The notes under the pieces were generated by a model. The model was not told where the DNA came from. It made no database searches and saw nothing but the letters and a program-made list of their open reading frames with translations. Below are positions 14,001-26,000 of a stretch of 64,000 bases of DNA, one piece after another (positions within the stretch are counted from its first letter, which is position 1; the number at the start of each line of letters is the position of its first letter). The stretch covers positions 556,995 through 620,994 of the forward strand of contig MNCI01036774.1 in assembly GCA_015680685.1 (NCBI GenBank), given 5' to 3'. The DNA comes from Gnetum montanum. Taxonomy: Eukaryota; Streptophyta; Gnetopsida; Gnetales; Gnetaceae. Both the position numbers and the translations under genes were made by a program.

Positions 14001-17000
14001 GTGGCATCTTCATAAACACTTCCTGCTGCAAATTTCCATTCAAAAAAACATTCTTTACATCTATTTGGTGAAGATTCCATTCAAGATTTACAGCAAGTGA
14101 CAACAATACCTTGATTGAATTCATCTTGGCAATAGGGGCAAATGTTTCTTCATAGTTAATATCATAAGTCTAGGTGTATCCTTGAGCAACCAAGTGAGCT
14201 TTCTACCTCTCTATCTCCCTATTAGGCCTGAACTTCACTATGAATATCCACTTGCGACCAACAACTTTCTTCCCACTAGGAAGATCAACTGCCTCCCACG
14301 TTCCATTCTTTCAAAGTGCTCTTATCTCTTCTTCAATAGCTGCTCTCTATTTTGAATTTTGAAGGGCTCTCTGAATATCTTTTGGAATCTCCACACTGTT
14401 GAGGCTAGTAACAAACGCCTTGTAATGATGAGACAGATTTGAGTAGGTTAGCTGCCAAGAGATGGGATGTTGGGTACAAGTTCGAATACCTTTCCTGAAA
14501 GCAATAGGAAGATCCAAATCATTAGGTAACACCATACCTTCTTCCATGGTTTTAAGATCCTCCCTTGGTTTAGATAGTTGCACAGTGTGGGGGAGTCTCT
14601 AGTCTCCTTGAATCCTCCCCTCCCCCCACCACACCCGCACACACATCACATTGATTTGAAGGGATTTGTTCAGTATGAGGATTGTCTGGTTTGGTTGGAG
14701 GTGAAGAGTGAGACTTAGATGGGATAGATATAGGAAGTGAGATAGAGGGATCCCAATAGTCATCTTCACTCATCATCTCCCCCTGAAGAGAACTATTGGG
14801 ATAAAACATTTGATCTTCCAAAAAAGTTACATCATAAGAGACAAAGAATTTTCTGGAAGAGGGATGAAAGCATCTGTATCCCTTTTGAGATGGAGAGTAG
14901 CCAATAAAGACACACTTAAAGGATTTGGCATCAAGTTTACTCTTTTGTGGGTGATGATTATAGACATATGCAATGCAACCAAACACTCTAGGAGAAAGAG
15001 AGTTAAGAATACAGACATGAGAATAGGTATCAAGTAGACAACTGAGAGTAGTTTGAAGATTTAGAGTTTTGGATGACATTCTATTTATAAGATAGGTTGC
15101 AGTTAACATTGCTTCTTCCCAAAAAGAGTTTGGAACATGACTAGTGAACATAAGAGCTCGGGCTACCTCTAGTAAATGTCTATTTTTCCTCTCTGCCACT
15201 CCATTCTGTTGAGGGGTGTATGTACAAGAACGCTGATGAAACACTCCATTATCATTTAGGTATTGTGTCAAATCATTTGTGAAATCCTCTCTACCATTGT
15301 CAGTTCTCAGAATTTGGATATTGGTTTGGAAGACATTTGAGATATATTTGTGAAACTGTTTAAAAATGGATTTGGTTTTTGATTTTTCTCTCTTGAGATA
15401 AACCCAACACACCCTTGTATGATCATCAATAAACGTGATAAACCACTTAGAGCCTGTGAGAGAGGATTGACGAGCAGGACCCCATATGTCACTGTGTATA
15501 AGATGAAATGGCTTTGACACTTGATATGTATGAGAAGGATAATTTTTTCTAGTTTGTTTTGCACCAATACAATGTTCACATTGGAAATTTGAAGGATTTT
15601 TATTGATAAACAAAGTTGGATACAAAGATTTGAAATAAACAAACTAGGGTGACCAAGACGTCTGTGCCAATGTATTGTTTTTGAACTAGATGAGGTTGAA
15701 AGGGAGACGTTTTCACCAGATTGAATTTTTGAAGAAGAACCAGCACCATTGAGAATGTAGATACCATGTTTCTCCTTAGCACTGGCAATCATCCTCCCCG
15801 AAGATAGGTCTTGGAACACACAAAGAGAAGGGAAAAATGTTACTGCACAATTTTGATCTTTTCACAATTTGCTGATAGAGAGGAGGTTATACTTTAACTC
15901 TGGAACATAGTAAACAAATCTTAAATTTATCCCAGAAATATCAATTGACCCACAACCTACTATTCTTGACATAGTACCATTAGCTATAGTGATCTTAATA
16001 TCGTCGTGACACTCCTTTAATTCCGAGAATAGACTCTTGTTTCCAAACATGTGATTTGAAGCACCCGTGTCAACAATCCACTTATCATTTACACGGCAAT
16101 GTGTAAAACATGAAGTACTTAGATTACCTCTATGTGCAATTGAGGCTATGGGAGTCTTTGATGATGTGTCGGCCTCCTTGAATAGGTTGGGATTGCTCAA
16201 TATTGATTTTAACACTTTAATTTGTTCAGTAGTGAGATTGAGATTACCAAACTTATCATCTTTGCAGTAGTCTCAATAGCAAGGGCTTTGTTTGGCTCTC
16301 GGTGGTTCCGTGGCTTGTAATTTGGTGGGGATCCATGGATTTTGAAGCAGGTATCCCATGTATGATTTGTCTTGTGGCAGTGATCATACCACAACTTCTC
16401 TTTCCCAGATCTTTGACTCCTTTGATGTTGCTTGCTTTGGTGTGTGATGAGGGCTGATCCTACCGAAGGAGCATCTATTCTGGTCGGAAGCATAACTTTC
16501 TTCTTGCTTTCCTCTCTTCTTACTTCGGTGAAAGCCTCACAGATGGTGGGAAAAGGCTTTGTGCCCAACACTCTGCCCTGTACCTCATCCAACTCTTTAT
16601 TCAGCCCTTGTAAAAAATCGAAGATCCGTGCCTTCTCAATCATCTAAGCAAACTTGACTCCATCTTCAAGACTCTCCCATTACATTTCATAAAATAAATC
16701 CATCTCTCGCCATAATTTAGTCAAAGAATTAAAATAATCAGTGACTAATTTGTCTCCTTGTCGCATCTCACGAAGCTTATTTCAAAACATTGTGATGTGT
16801 TTTCCAGATCCGAGTAGATTTCTTGAATTGCTCTCCATATGTCTCTGGTAGTTTTGTAGAATAGATATGTCCTTCCAATTGGCAGCTCCATCGAATTAAT
16901 TAACCAAGCCATCACTATGGAATTTTTGGCATCCCAAGTATGATAGGCAGGGTTAGTAGATTCAAGAGGCGAAATCGTACTAGTGACATATTCGGACTTT

Positions 17001-20000
17001 CCTTTGCCTTTGAGAACAGGAAAAATAGATGGAAACCATTTTTGGAAGTTAGTTCCATTGAGTTTGTGACGGGTTATTTGAAGAGAATAATTTTCAAAGG
17101 GTTGAGAAGAAGAAGATAAAGGATTTCAGATAGTTGTTGCCAACATGCTTTCAAGTGTGTTGGGCGAAGAGGATTTGGAAGAAGAATTTTTTTCTGCCAT
17201 TTAACTTGGTTCCGATACCATGAACAAAGGGATGAAATGAAATATATCTCTTTATTGAAGTTTATGAAAGATTACATACAAGGATTTATAGACCAGACTT
17301 TTTCCGTATTTCAGGAAACAAACTAAAAAGAAAACCAATTTCCTAGAAATCAGAAAAATGGAAGCTATAAATCAGGGAAAACAAACTCCACAAAAAACTG
17401 CAATTAACCCCACAAAATCAGGAATTTACTCAGTCCTTCCAACAGTTGTGAATTTATTCTTGCATTAAAATCTCCACAAATAAATATTGAGCCTTTTGTT
17501 GAAAATTTTACAATATATCTGCCAAAAAATTGGAAAGAATGATCATGAGACAACTCTATAGTATCATATAATGTAGCATCTATATGGGTAAAATATCATA
17601 TGGCAAGGAAAGCACAACCATGTTAGCACAAGATTTTTAGTCAGATGTATTATTTATGATCATTGATTTTTTTCTAAATGCACACAATTTTCAAGAAATT
17701 TTCTTAATAACTTGACAATACCACCAGAAGGTTTGCCTCTTCGCTCTATTCTTGTCTTTCTTGCAACAAATTTAGTGAATCTAGGAACCACAAAATCTGC
17801 AGAACCAACATCTTCCCAAGTTTCAACAAAACCAAAAACATCAAAGCTCTCAAAGAAATTAATGCTATTCAATGAAGCTTTTTAGCTGTTGGCTTGCAAG
17901 AGGACCTTGATCTTTATTAAGTGGTTTCAAATTTAACCCTTGCCATCTTGTCACACCCATTCTTAGGGAGCAAGAGCTAACACCTGAAGCTCCCAAAATT
18001 CTGGTTGAAAAATGTGTAGGTGATTTTTATTCTCTATTGTTTCTTGTAGCAATATCGTTCTTCTTTTGTTGCTGTTCTTTTTCCTTTCTAGCCAAACTTG
18101 TTATTGCTGTTTCTTTTCCTTCTCAGCCACTCATCTTTTTGTGGTCGCTCTCTCTATCTTTTCTAATTTGTTAGTGGAATATAAGAGATGATGCGTTGTT
18201 TCTTATAACTGACTTTTTCTTGGAAACTGGTCTCTCTCTCTCTCTTCCACTTCACTGAGTCATGAGTTCAATTCTTTCCATGATCACTGCCAGAAATCCA
18301 TAATATATATATATATTCAGAGTTTGCAGGTTCAATTCCTAAACCAGCAGTGTTTTAACATTTTAGAATTCTAATTTTGCCTGATCTCAGGTTTGATTCC
18401 TCTTGATAATTATAGAACATTCAAATGTAATATCTATCTCTATCCCCTTTTTTGTATTATGTTATAAGATGCAAAGAAAGAGCTTTCAAAATAGACTCAT
18501 GATAAGGGCAAGTTCATGATACAAAATCAAGACACCTTCTCTTTCAGGCCATCAGCAATGTGAATTTTCCTATCTTCTTGTGAGCCTTGAAAGGTCATCA
18601 TGTGACCTTTCTACAGCCATGGAGGGTGTACTTATACTCTACAATTGAAATTAAAAAGAGTAGTGTATCAAAATTTGATGGAACATTTCATATGCTTATA
18701 AAAAAATAAAATACAAAATCATGCTATATGCAGATAGTCTCCTTGAGTCATGGGTCAGGTTTCTCCAACTTGATCCATAGGTCAATTTTTTTTAGCAATG
18801 AGTATTCTTTTTCATTTTCCTTTTCTTAAAAAATCATTTATATTTCAGGATACTTGTTTTTGCTTACCATAGAGTATATTCCTCTCTCTCTTTTGTTTCT
18901 TGGCCTTATTGCTGAAATAGAACAGAATAAATCAAGCCAATAAATTTATTACTATTCCACTCAATCACTTCCACCACAATCGAATCTTAAAAGCAAAGCG
19001 TGCACACACAACTTTACAACAAAGTGTAGACACACAAAGACTATTACAATCATCAATGTGAAAACTTAAGGAGAAGTGGTTCGTTACACACCTAGTGGCA
19101 CAAAAATAAATAGATGTTCAAATACAGTCTGGAGAGTCATGAAATTAAATTACTATTAACTGATTTCTGAAATAGCCATCAAAGGCTGAAATACAAAATA
19201 GCTGGTGAACATTCTATTATGAAGGTTATATATAGGAGCATGATGATAAATAATATAGCTGATAAATGCACATGAGGTCTTAGCTTAGTGGTAAGAGCCT
19301 TGGTATGGAAACCCCAGGTTGTATGTTACTTTCTAGTGGGCAACACTAAGTCATGGATTTAAAAAAATCTGTAAAAGGGTCTGCTTTATCACATAGATGC
19401 TAAAGGGTCTGAGTAGATGCAAGTAAAAATTCACTTTCATTTATTCATTTTCTTTCTTAGGAACTGCAAACCAAGCACACGTATATTTATATGTATATGA
19501 CATTATTAGTCAAGTGTTATTGAACTATCAATAGTAGCAAGTTTAAATAAGAAGTTTTTTGTTGACTAAATTTAAAAATTTAATTCTGACAATTCAGAGA
19601 TTATGTTCAATGGCACACAAACACGTATATTTATATGTATATGACATTATTAGTCAAGTGTTATTGAACTATCAATAGTACGAAGTTTAAATAAGAAATT
19701 TTTTGTTGACTAGATTTAAAAATTTAATTCTGAAAATGCAGAGATTACGTTCAATGCCAGTTTTCAATCCTAAGATGCCTACACTTTGCCTGGTTGGAGC
19801 ACCAAATGTTGGAAAATCATCATTAGTTAGGGTTCTATCAACTGGGAAACCTGAGGTGTGTTTGCTGTTCTCAAAGCTAAATGTATTAGGAAGAAAATAT
19901 GTGCTTTCTCTATTTTGAATATCTTTTCATAAATTCCTAATAATCATGACTATTTACTCTTTCTAGTGGTTTACAGGTCTGCAATTACCCTTTCACAACA

Positions 20001-23000
20001 AGAAGCATATTAATGGGTCATATTATTGCAGAACATGAGACTTTCCAGGTATAAAATGTAACCATAATTTCATTTTCAGGTTTGATGATGGATTCGATTC
20101 ATATAATGACAAGCTGAGCCTTTCTAATGTTCTAAAATTTGATATTTGAATACAGGTCACTGATACGCCAGGCCTGCTAAGAAGAAATGATGGTACGAGG
20201 GAAAATCCTTTGTCAATATAGATCATATTTTTTTAAATGCTTTATATGATTACTATAAAATTTAACTTGAAGGCAGGTACTAATATAGTTCAATCTTAAT
20301 TTTCATTAAGAAAATTTTCTTTTTACGTGTTGAAAAAAAGAGAGAAAACAGTCAGGCGTGAATATCTTAATTAGTTGAATTCACCTTTGCTAACCAGCTA
20401 TGGTTCTCGTAAAATAATATATAAGGAAGGTTGTTGCCATTTTGAAGTTCACAACCTTGCCAAGCACTGTTTTTATGTTGCTTTGGAAAGGCAAGGGCGT
20501 TTTGGATTTTATTTTGTTTTTTCAATTTTTAGTCTCTAGTAGTACCTCTTGCTCAACCAAGCCTAGAGCTTAAAATCTCTAGTTGAAGAGAAAGAAAACA
20601 GATTGTTAAAGCTTTAAGAAATCCTCAAGCAATGACATGTTTTATTTTGGTTTCTGTTTCCTTGTATTGTTCGTGAATTATTTTCGATAAACTGCACAAG
20701 TGCACATCCTATCGTTTTCATTGCACTTTGTCTGTACACCGCAAATGGCTTGAACATGTGACCTGCGCTTTGCATGACCAACAGTTACACTGGCTTTATT
20801 ATGTAATCGCCAACAAGTTCCCTTTTAGTCATCAAGACAAAGAACTGATGTTTTTAAACCAAAAAATTTAAAATTTTCATGGTAGTTTAGGGACAGTTTG
20901 GGTCAATAGGACATTCAGCCTTCATTCTTTACTTGCCCTGCATTGTAAATTCTCTGAATTTCCACCCATCATTTGTGTTGTAAAGCAGTTTCTCCACTTC
21001 ATGGCATTGTCTGCAAGAGTCAAGAGTCTTCTCTTGTCAAAGAGTTTTTATGAGATGTTTGATTATCTCTGGCATATTTCCCCATCCGATTTTAAACCAG
21101 TTTTCTGCAAACATTGTCTAGGGTAATCTTTGTCAATCAGTTTCAAAATCTTCTGCAAAGATTGTCCAAAATAAATCATTCTGCAACCTCAGAGTAATGA
21201 TTTGGAAAAGTTATGGGCAAGATCCAAAGCTCAATTGTGATTGAGAAAACCAGATAAACTATGTAGTTTAGGGATTTTTCATGGGATAGATATAGTGGCC
21301 AGTGGGGACAAAAGGACATAGTTTAATTGTGTTCTTTATGCTGGTGGGGGTTCTAGGTGAAAATCTCAATCATTTTTGAAAGGCATGATTTATATTCTTT
21401 CTTTAAAATCTGTTGCTACTCCAAAGAACATAGCTAACAAAAAGTTGGGATGGGTGAGCCTTTTGATTCAACATGCATAGAGCCTTAAAACGTAACCATT
21501 AGTCTTTGTTGCAATTGATAGGGGTCTCGTCGGCTATGGTCAATGGGACTATATCATATGGAACACAGTGTGATCCAGTTGTTAACTTCTGAAGACAATG
21601 TTAATGTGAATTGTAAAGAACACTTGCATATATCGTTGCGTTCAATATATGTAAAAGAGATATGGTACATATAATAAATGAGACACATGTTGCCATGGCT
21701 AGAGAAGAGAGAATATTTATAGTTTTATATTTTATAAACATGAGAACTAAACATGAAATAACACACATGCATTGCAATCCCTGTTGGGACAAGTGGCAAT
21801 GCTCACACATGCACACACTAACGAATTACAATCCCTTAAGGGATAGGTGTAATATCTCACACAAAAAGTGTAAAATGCCCCCTAGTCATAACCTTGATGG
21901 TCCAACACTATTCCGTATAGTTATAACCTCCTCAAATAAAGATGAATTGTTGTAGCTCAATGCAATGGAAATGAATACATAAATGAATAAATAATTTTTG
22001 GTATTTTTATAGTTTAAGGCATTTAAGTCCATTTAAGTCACAAAACATAGGGAAAACCATGAGCTTTATTCGCAATGCAAAATGTTGGACTCCACATCAA
22101 CCAAATGGTTCTAGGCTATGAAAGCAAGGTAGCACTCTGACAGGGTCTAGCAGCACTTATGAAAGCGATGACTCAAAACACACACAAAATGGGAAAAAAT
22201 GATACTTACCTAAGGGAGGATGAGCTCTTCACATAATTGGATGGCAAAAGCCTAAAATTCTTAAAGGAAGTCTAAGTTAACAAAGTTCTGTGTGTAGAGC
22301 TCAACCTAGGTATTTATAGTTTTTGCTATGAAATTGTTCAAGTTTGCCAACACCTGGGCATCAATAGACGTCCATCAACACATCTTGGCAATTCCCAATC
22401 ATCATGTTAGTGAAACTTGACAATAAGGATGATGCAGGGGGTGCATTAATGTAAGGGTGTTGACACATGTCAATGCATCTCCCTACATCCTACACCAAAT
22501 TGCTAGTCTTGGGGAAAGTTGGGACCAAGGGGAACATGTCTTAAGCACTGCAGGAAGCCTGAATGAGGTTAGAAATATCCTAAGGGACTTAAGACATGGA
22601 CACAACCTAGAAAGGATGCATGCTCGAAAGACACAAACCTCAACTGAATGCACTAGAACTACACACACAAGGTGCACATGACACTTCCCAAGTCTGGACT
22701 TATAGTTGACTTACAAAATGCCATTGGATGGCTCCTTGTTTGCCCACAATTGAGTAATGCTAGTTCCATAGCTTCAACAACACAAAACAAGGACTAGACA
22801 CATGACAAGGTCAACGTGGAGGAATTACAAATATACAAAATTGAGCATGGCTATAGTACAGTACAAGCCACCTTAATGAGAAGAGCCAGGGGATGGTGGC
22901 TAAGGATGGAATTCCCTTGACATGCCTACTTGATATGGAAAGAAGCCTAAGGTGCTAGATGTAGATGTGAAATCTCAAGGTTCGTCACCCTAGCCTGGAG

Positions 23001-26000
23001 GTGCATGTTATGTTCATGCATCAATCCTTTCTCCCATAGTAATGCCTGCTGACATTCCTCTGCATCTACTTGGAATTGCTCATGGCATTGCCTTGCTTGT
23101 GTGTGCTTGTGCTAGGTGATCTCCAACTCAGTTAATGCTCTATGGACTTGCTCTTCTAATTCACCATGTGGCCTTCTTGTAGAAGTTTGGACATGTAGAT
23201 ATATCCTTTACTTGGCTTGTATGTCTTCCTCAAATTCCTTGAGTCTTCTCTCAAGGACTACCACTTTTGCTTTGTGGTGGAGGATATACATGTTTTCTTG
23301 GAGATCCATCTTTTGTTGCTGTATTAGTTCACTTGTGGCCATGTGATGGAGTTTGGCATACAAGGTGTCAAATTTCTCATGGACTTCTTGCTGCTCTTGC
23401 ATCACTTGCTCATTTAGAAGAGCCACCAATTTATGTAATCTACACACCTTGATGTCCCAGGTTGCCTGCTCAATCATGTGTACTTTCATGAGCTCATTGG
23501 TTTCTCTAGTAGTCTTTTTTGGCTAAGTCTTGCTGCAACTTCCAGCACTCCTTTTTGGTACGGAGGTACTTGTTTCTTAATTAGGCCATGATTTGGCTTT
23601 CATCCTTGAGCCTCTATACCTAGTGAGAGAGATCAACTACCTATTTCTCCTTTTCCTTGCTCATCTTCTCCCACACTTTAGATTGATGCTTTAGCATATA
23701 GATTTGCCTCTCCATGTTGTCTTTCATGAACATTGCTTCTTCCCCAACCTATTGCATCTTGAATAGTTCAACCTATAGGTGCTTAATTTGTACCTTGGGC
23801 ATGATTGTTGAAGGTGCATGTACTAGTGGCATAATGCTCTCCAATTGTTCTTGTAACTGCCATAGGCTTTGTCATAATGACCTTGGATAGAATGTCTTAT
23901 TAGCATCAACAGTTTCAAGCTTGGCATGTACTTTCACTAGTTTAGTCTACACTACATTGTCAATGTTCCTCAGCATGATCTACCCTTTGTTCCTCCTTTG
24001 CCCATTGGCTAGCCCCAGGTTGATTAGTGGGTACTTATAGGATTTTTGCAACATAATGGACATTGTGGATGTTGTGCCTCAATTAGTGTGAGGAAGGAAT
24101 GCTTCTTGATGACACATTGGTGTGAGATAGAAGACTACTACCATGCTAGGTTAGGGGTGGATCACTCAACAAGGGAGGAGGAAATGCAAGGAGGTCCTCC
24201 CTTATAGTGTTACTTCTCATAATAACCGCTAGCATGTCTAGGAAATTACTACCAAGCTTGTGTGATCCCTTTACATGAATTGTTCTTGCTTGGCCTTCTC
24301 GTTCCATGTGCATTCCTCCACTAGAAAGAGGTTCTTGGCTTTATCTAATGCTAAAGCTAGGTGGTTAGGACATTGATCAGCTAGGCTGCCACACTTGAGC
24401 TTGTGGTGATGCTTGAGGTACCATAGGTGTCATTGTTGGTCTTACACAGAGTTGGTTGGATGATTTGATTTGGGATGCCTTCATCGATGGCATCTCATCT
24501 TCGAATTAGGTACTACCCCAATGACTTCAGGGCATTGTCTTGGGGCCACAACCATGATATTCTCCTAGTTTTCTATCCTTGCTAAACTGTGATGTCTCTC
24601 AACATGATTGAATATGCCTACCAGCTTGCATACTTTTTTGATTAGCCTTGGGAAGGCATACACTTCCCTTTTGTCCCTAGCTATGGCCTTAATCTTTTGA
24701 GTCAAGCCTTTGAATAAGTAGGGGATGTTAATGATGCATCGTGCCCTCATCATTGCCACAACCTTTGCCCCCCAAGAGCAAAGATGTTTGATGGTTTCTT
24801 GGTAGGCATGAAGTTGTGGGTCACAATCTTGTACATGGCATTTTGCACCATAGGAAGTTTAGACATCTCAACATCTGCCTTGGCTAGGTCAAAGGCCTTT
24901 TGTAGGACTTTTGTCTTGAGCTTGGGCTTAGTCTTGTGAGTCTATGACCACTAGTTTTTGCTTGGCTCATTTGGGAATCCTGTAGCTTTGGCAATTGCCC
25001 ATGTTGAAATGGGCATGGGAGTTCCACCAACGAAAGACATGGTATCATCCACAAAAAGATTGAGGTAGAACTCTTCCACCTCATGTCAATACTATGTGAA
25101 AAGTTGGGTGATGTAGTCGTAGAAACCTGTTCTCTGAATTGTTTCCTTAAGTTTCGGTGAACCAAGCTTAAGGAATTGGTGATAGTTCTTTTCCTTGTGG
25201 ATGGGTCTCCCTCATACATCGTTTGCACCCACACTTTCTTCCATGTCATCTGCCTCTAGATCATCTCCCGCTAGCTCATCCGGCATACGTTTGGAAGACC
25301 TTTGTTGGACACACACTTGACTCAAAGATTAAGGGCATGTTTGTCTACCTCTAGATCTTTCTCCAAGGGAGGCCTCTCAGGTACAAGCATTGGATTTGGG
25401 AATTGTTGTTCCTCCTCCTCTGGTATCAGTGGTTCTCTTGTGGGACCATAGACTGAGGACTAAGATTTTTTAATCTCATTCTTGGTTGGCCTACAGAATC
25501 TGAAACGCAATTGCCTAAACATGATGAGCTATGAAAAATGCTAAAAATCAAATAAGTCCCCTAGGCATTATACTATCATTGCAAAAAATGCTCATTGGAA
25601 AGATGACAAGCATAGCCCTTCGGATCACAAGAGAAACATAATTGCATCTATAAAACCAAGGCTTGCATGGGTAAGAAAAAATAATGTGGAAATATTTTAA
25701 TTAAAAGCCAAAATTTTAAAGTACATACCCAAATTAGTGCCTCTCCTCTCACCACGATTGAGTTACAAGGCACTTGGCTTGAACCACATGAACAATGCCG
25801 ATGGGAAGAGCAAGAAGAAAAATGTTCAATAAAATCCCAATGAATCCAACTTACAACCAAAATTTGGTAGAGTTTTGCTTGTTTGGGCCACCCCCTTTTA
25901 TAATAGTGCGTTGACCCCCCTTTACACTGACATGATGCACCCCCAACCCCACAAGCCCCCCTGCCCCTTAAAAAATTGCCAAATTTTTAACTTGCCCTTG

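Larger units (their letters stand above)
12597..17444 (-). mobile_element. Copia (Ty1) LTR retrotransposon, complete but inactive
   Basis: Element of 4,848 bp with TG..CA LTRs, flanked by the 5-bp direct repeat GTTGT (12592-12596 and 17445-17449). On the - strand the order is 5' LTR, initiator-Met primer site, gag, protease, integrase, RT, RNase H, polypurine tract, 3' LTR, which is the Copia order. The two LTRs differ at about 19 of 224 aligned bases by eye (roughly 91-92% identity), so the insertion is old. Stops and frameshifts occur in gag, before integrase and in RT. It lies inside the 17.5-kb intron, antisense to the host gene, and interrupts an older LINE endonuclease. Confidence 0.95.
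2244..19741 (+). other. Giant intron (17,498 bp) of the GTPase gene
   Basis: Bounded by donor GTGAGA after exon b and acceptor TGCAG before exon c. It holds LINE fragments on both strands, a SINE of one family on each strand and a second SINE-like copy near its 3' end, a complete Copia element on the - strand, several short tandem duplications and long AT-rich stretches. No competing host exon was recognised inside. Confidence 0.85.

Noticed and set aside
7130-17980. A single LINE spanning the endonuclease at 17.4-18.0 kb and the RT at 7.1-8.2 kb, both on the - strand
   Set aside because: After removing the Copia they are still more than 4 kb apart, with an opposite-strand LINE piece between them.
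22457-22681. Overlapping open frames on both strands
   Set aside because: Short, no motifs, inside decayed repeat DNA.
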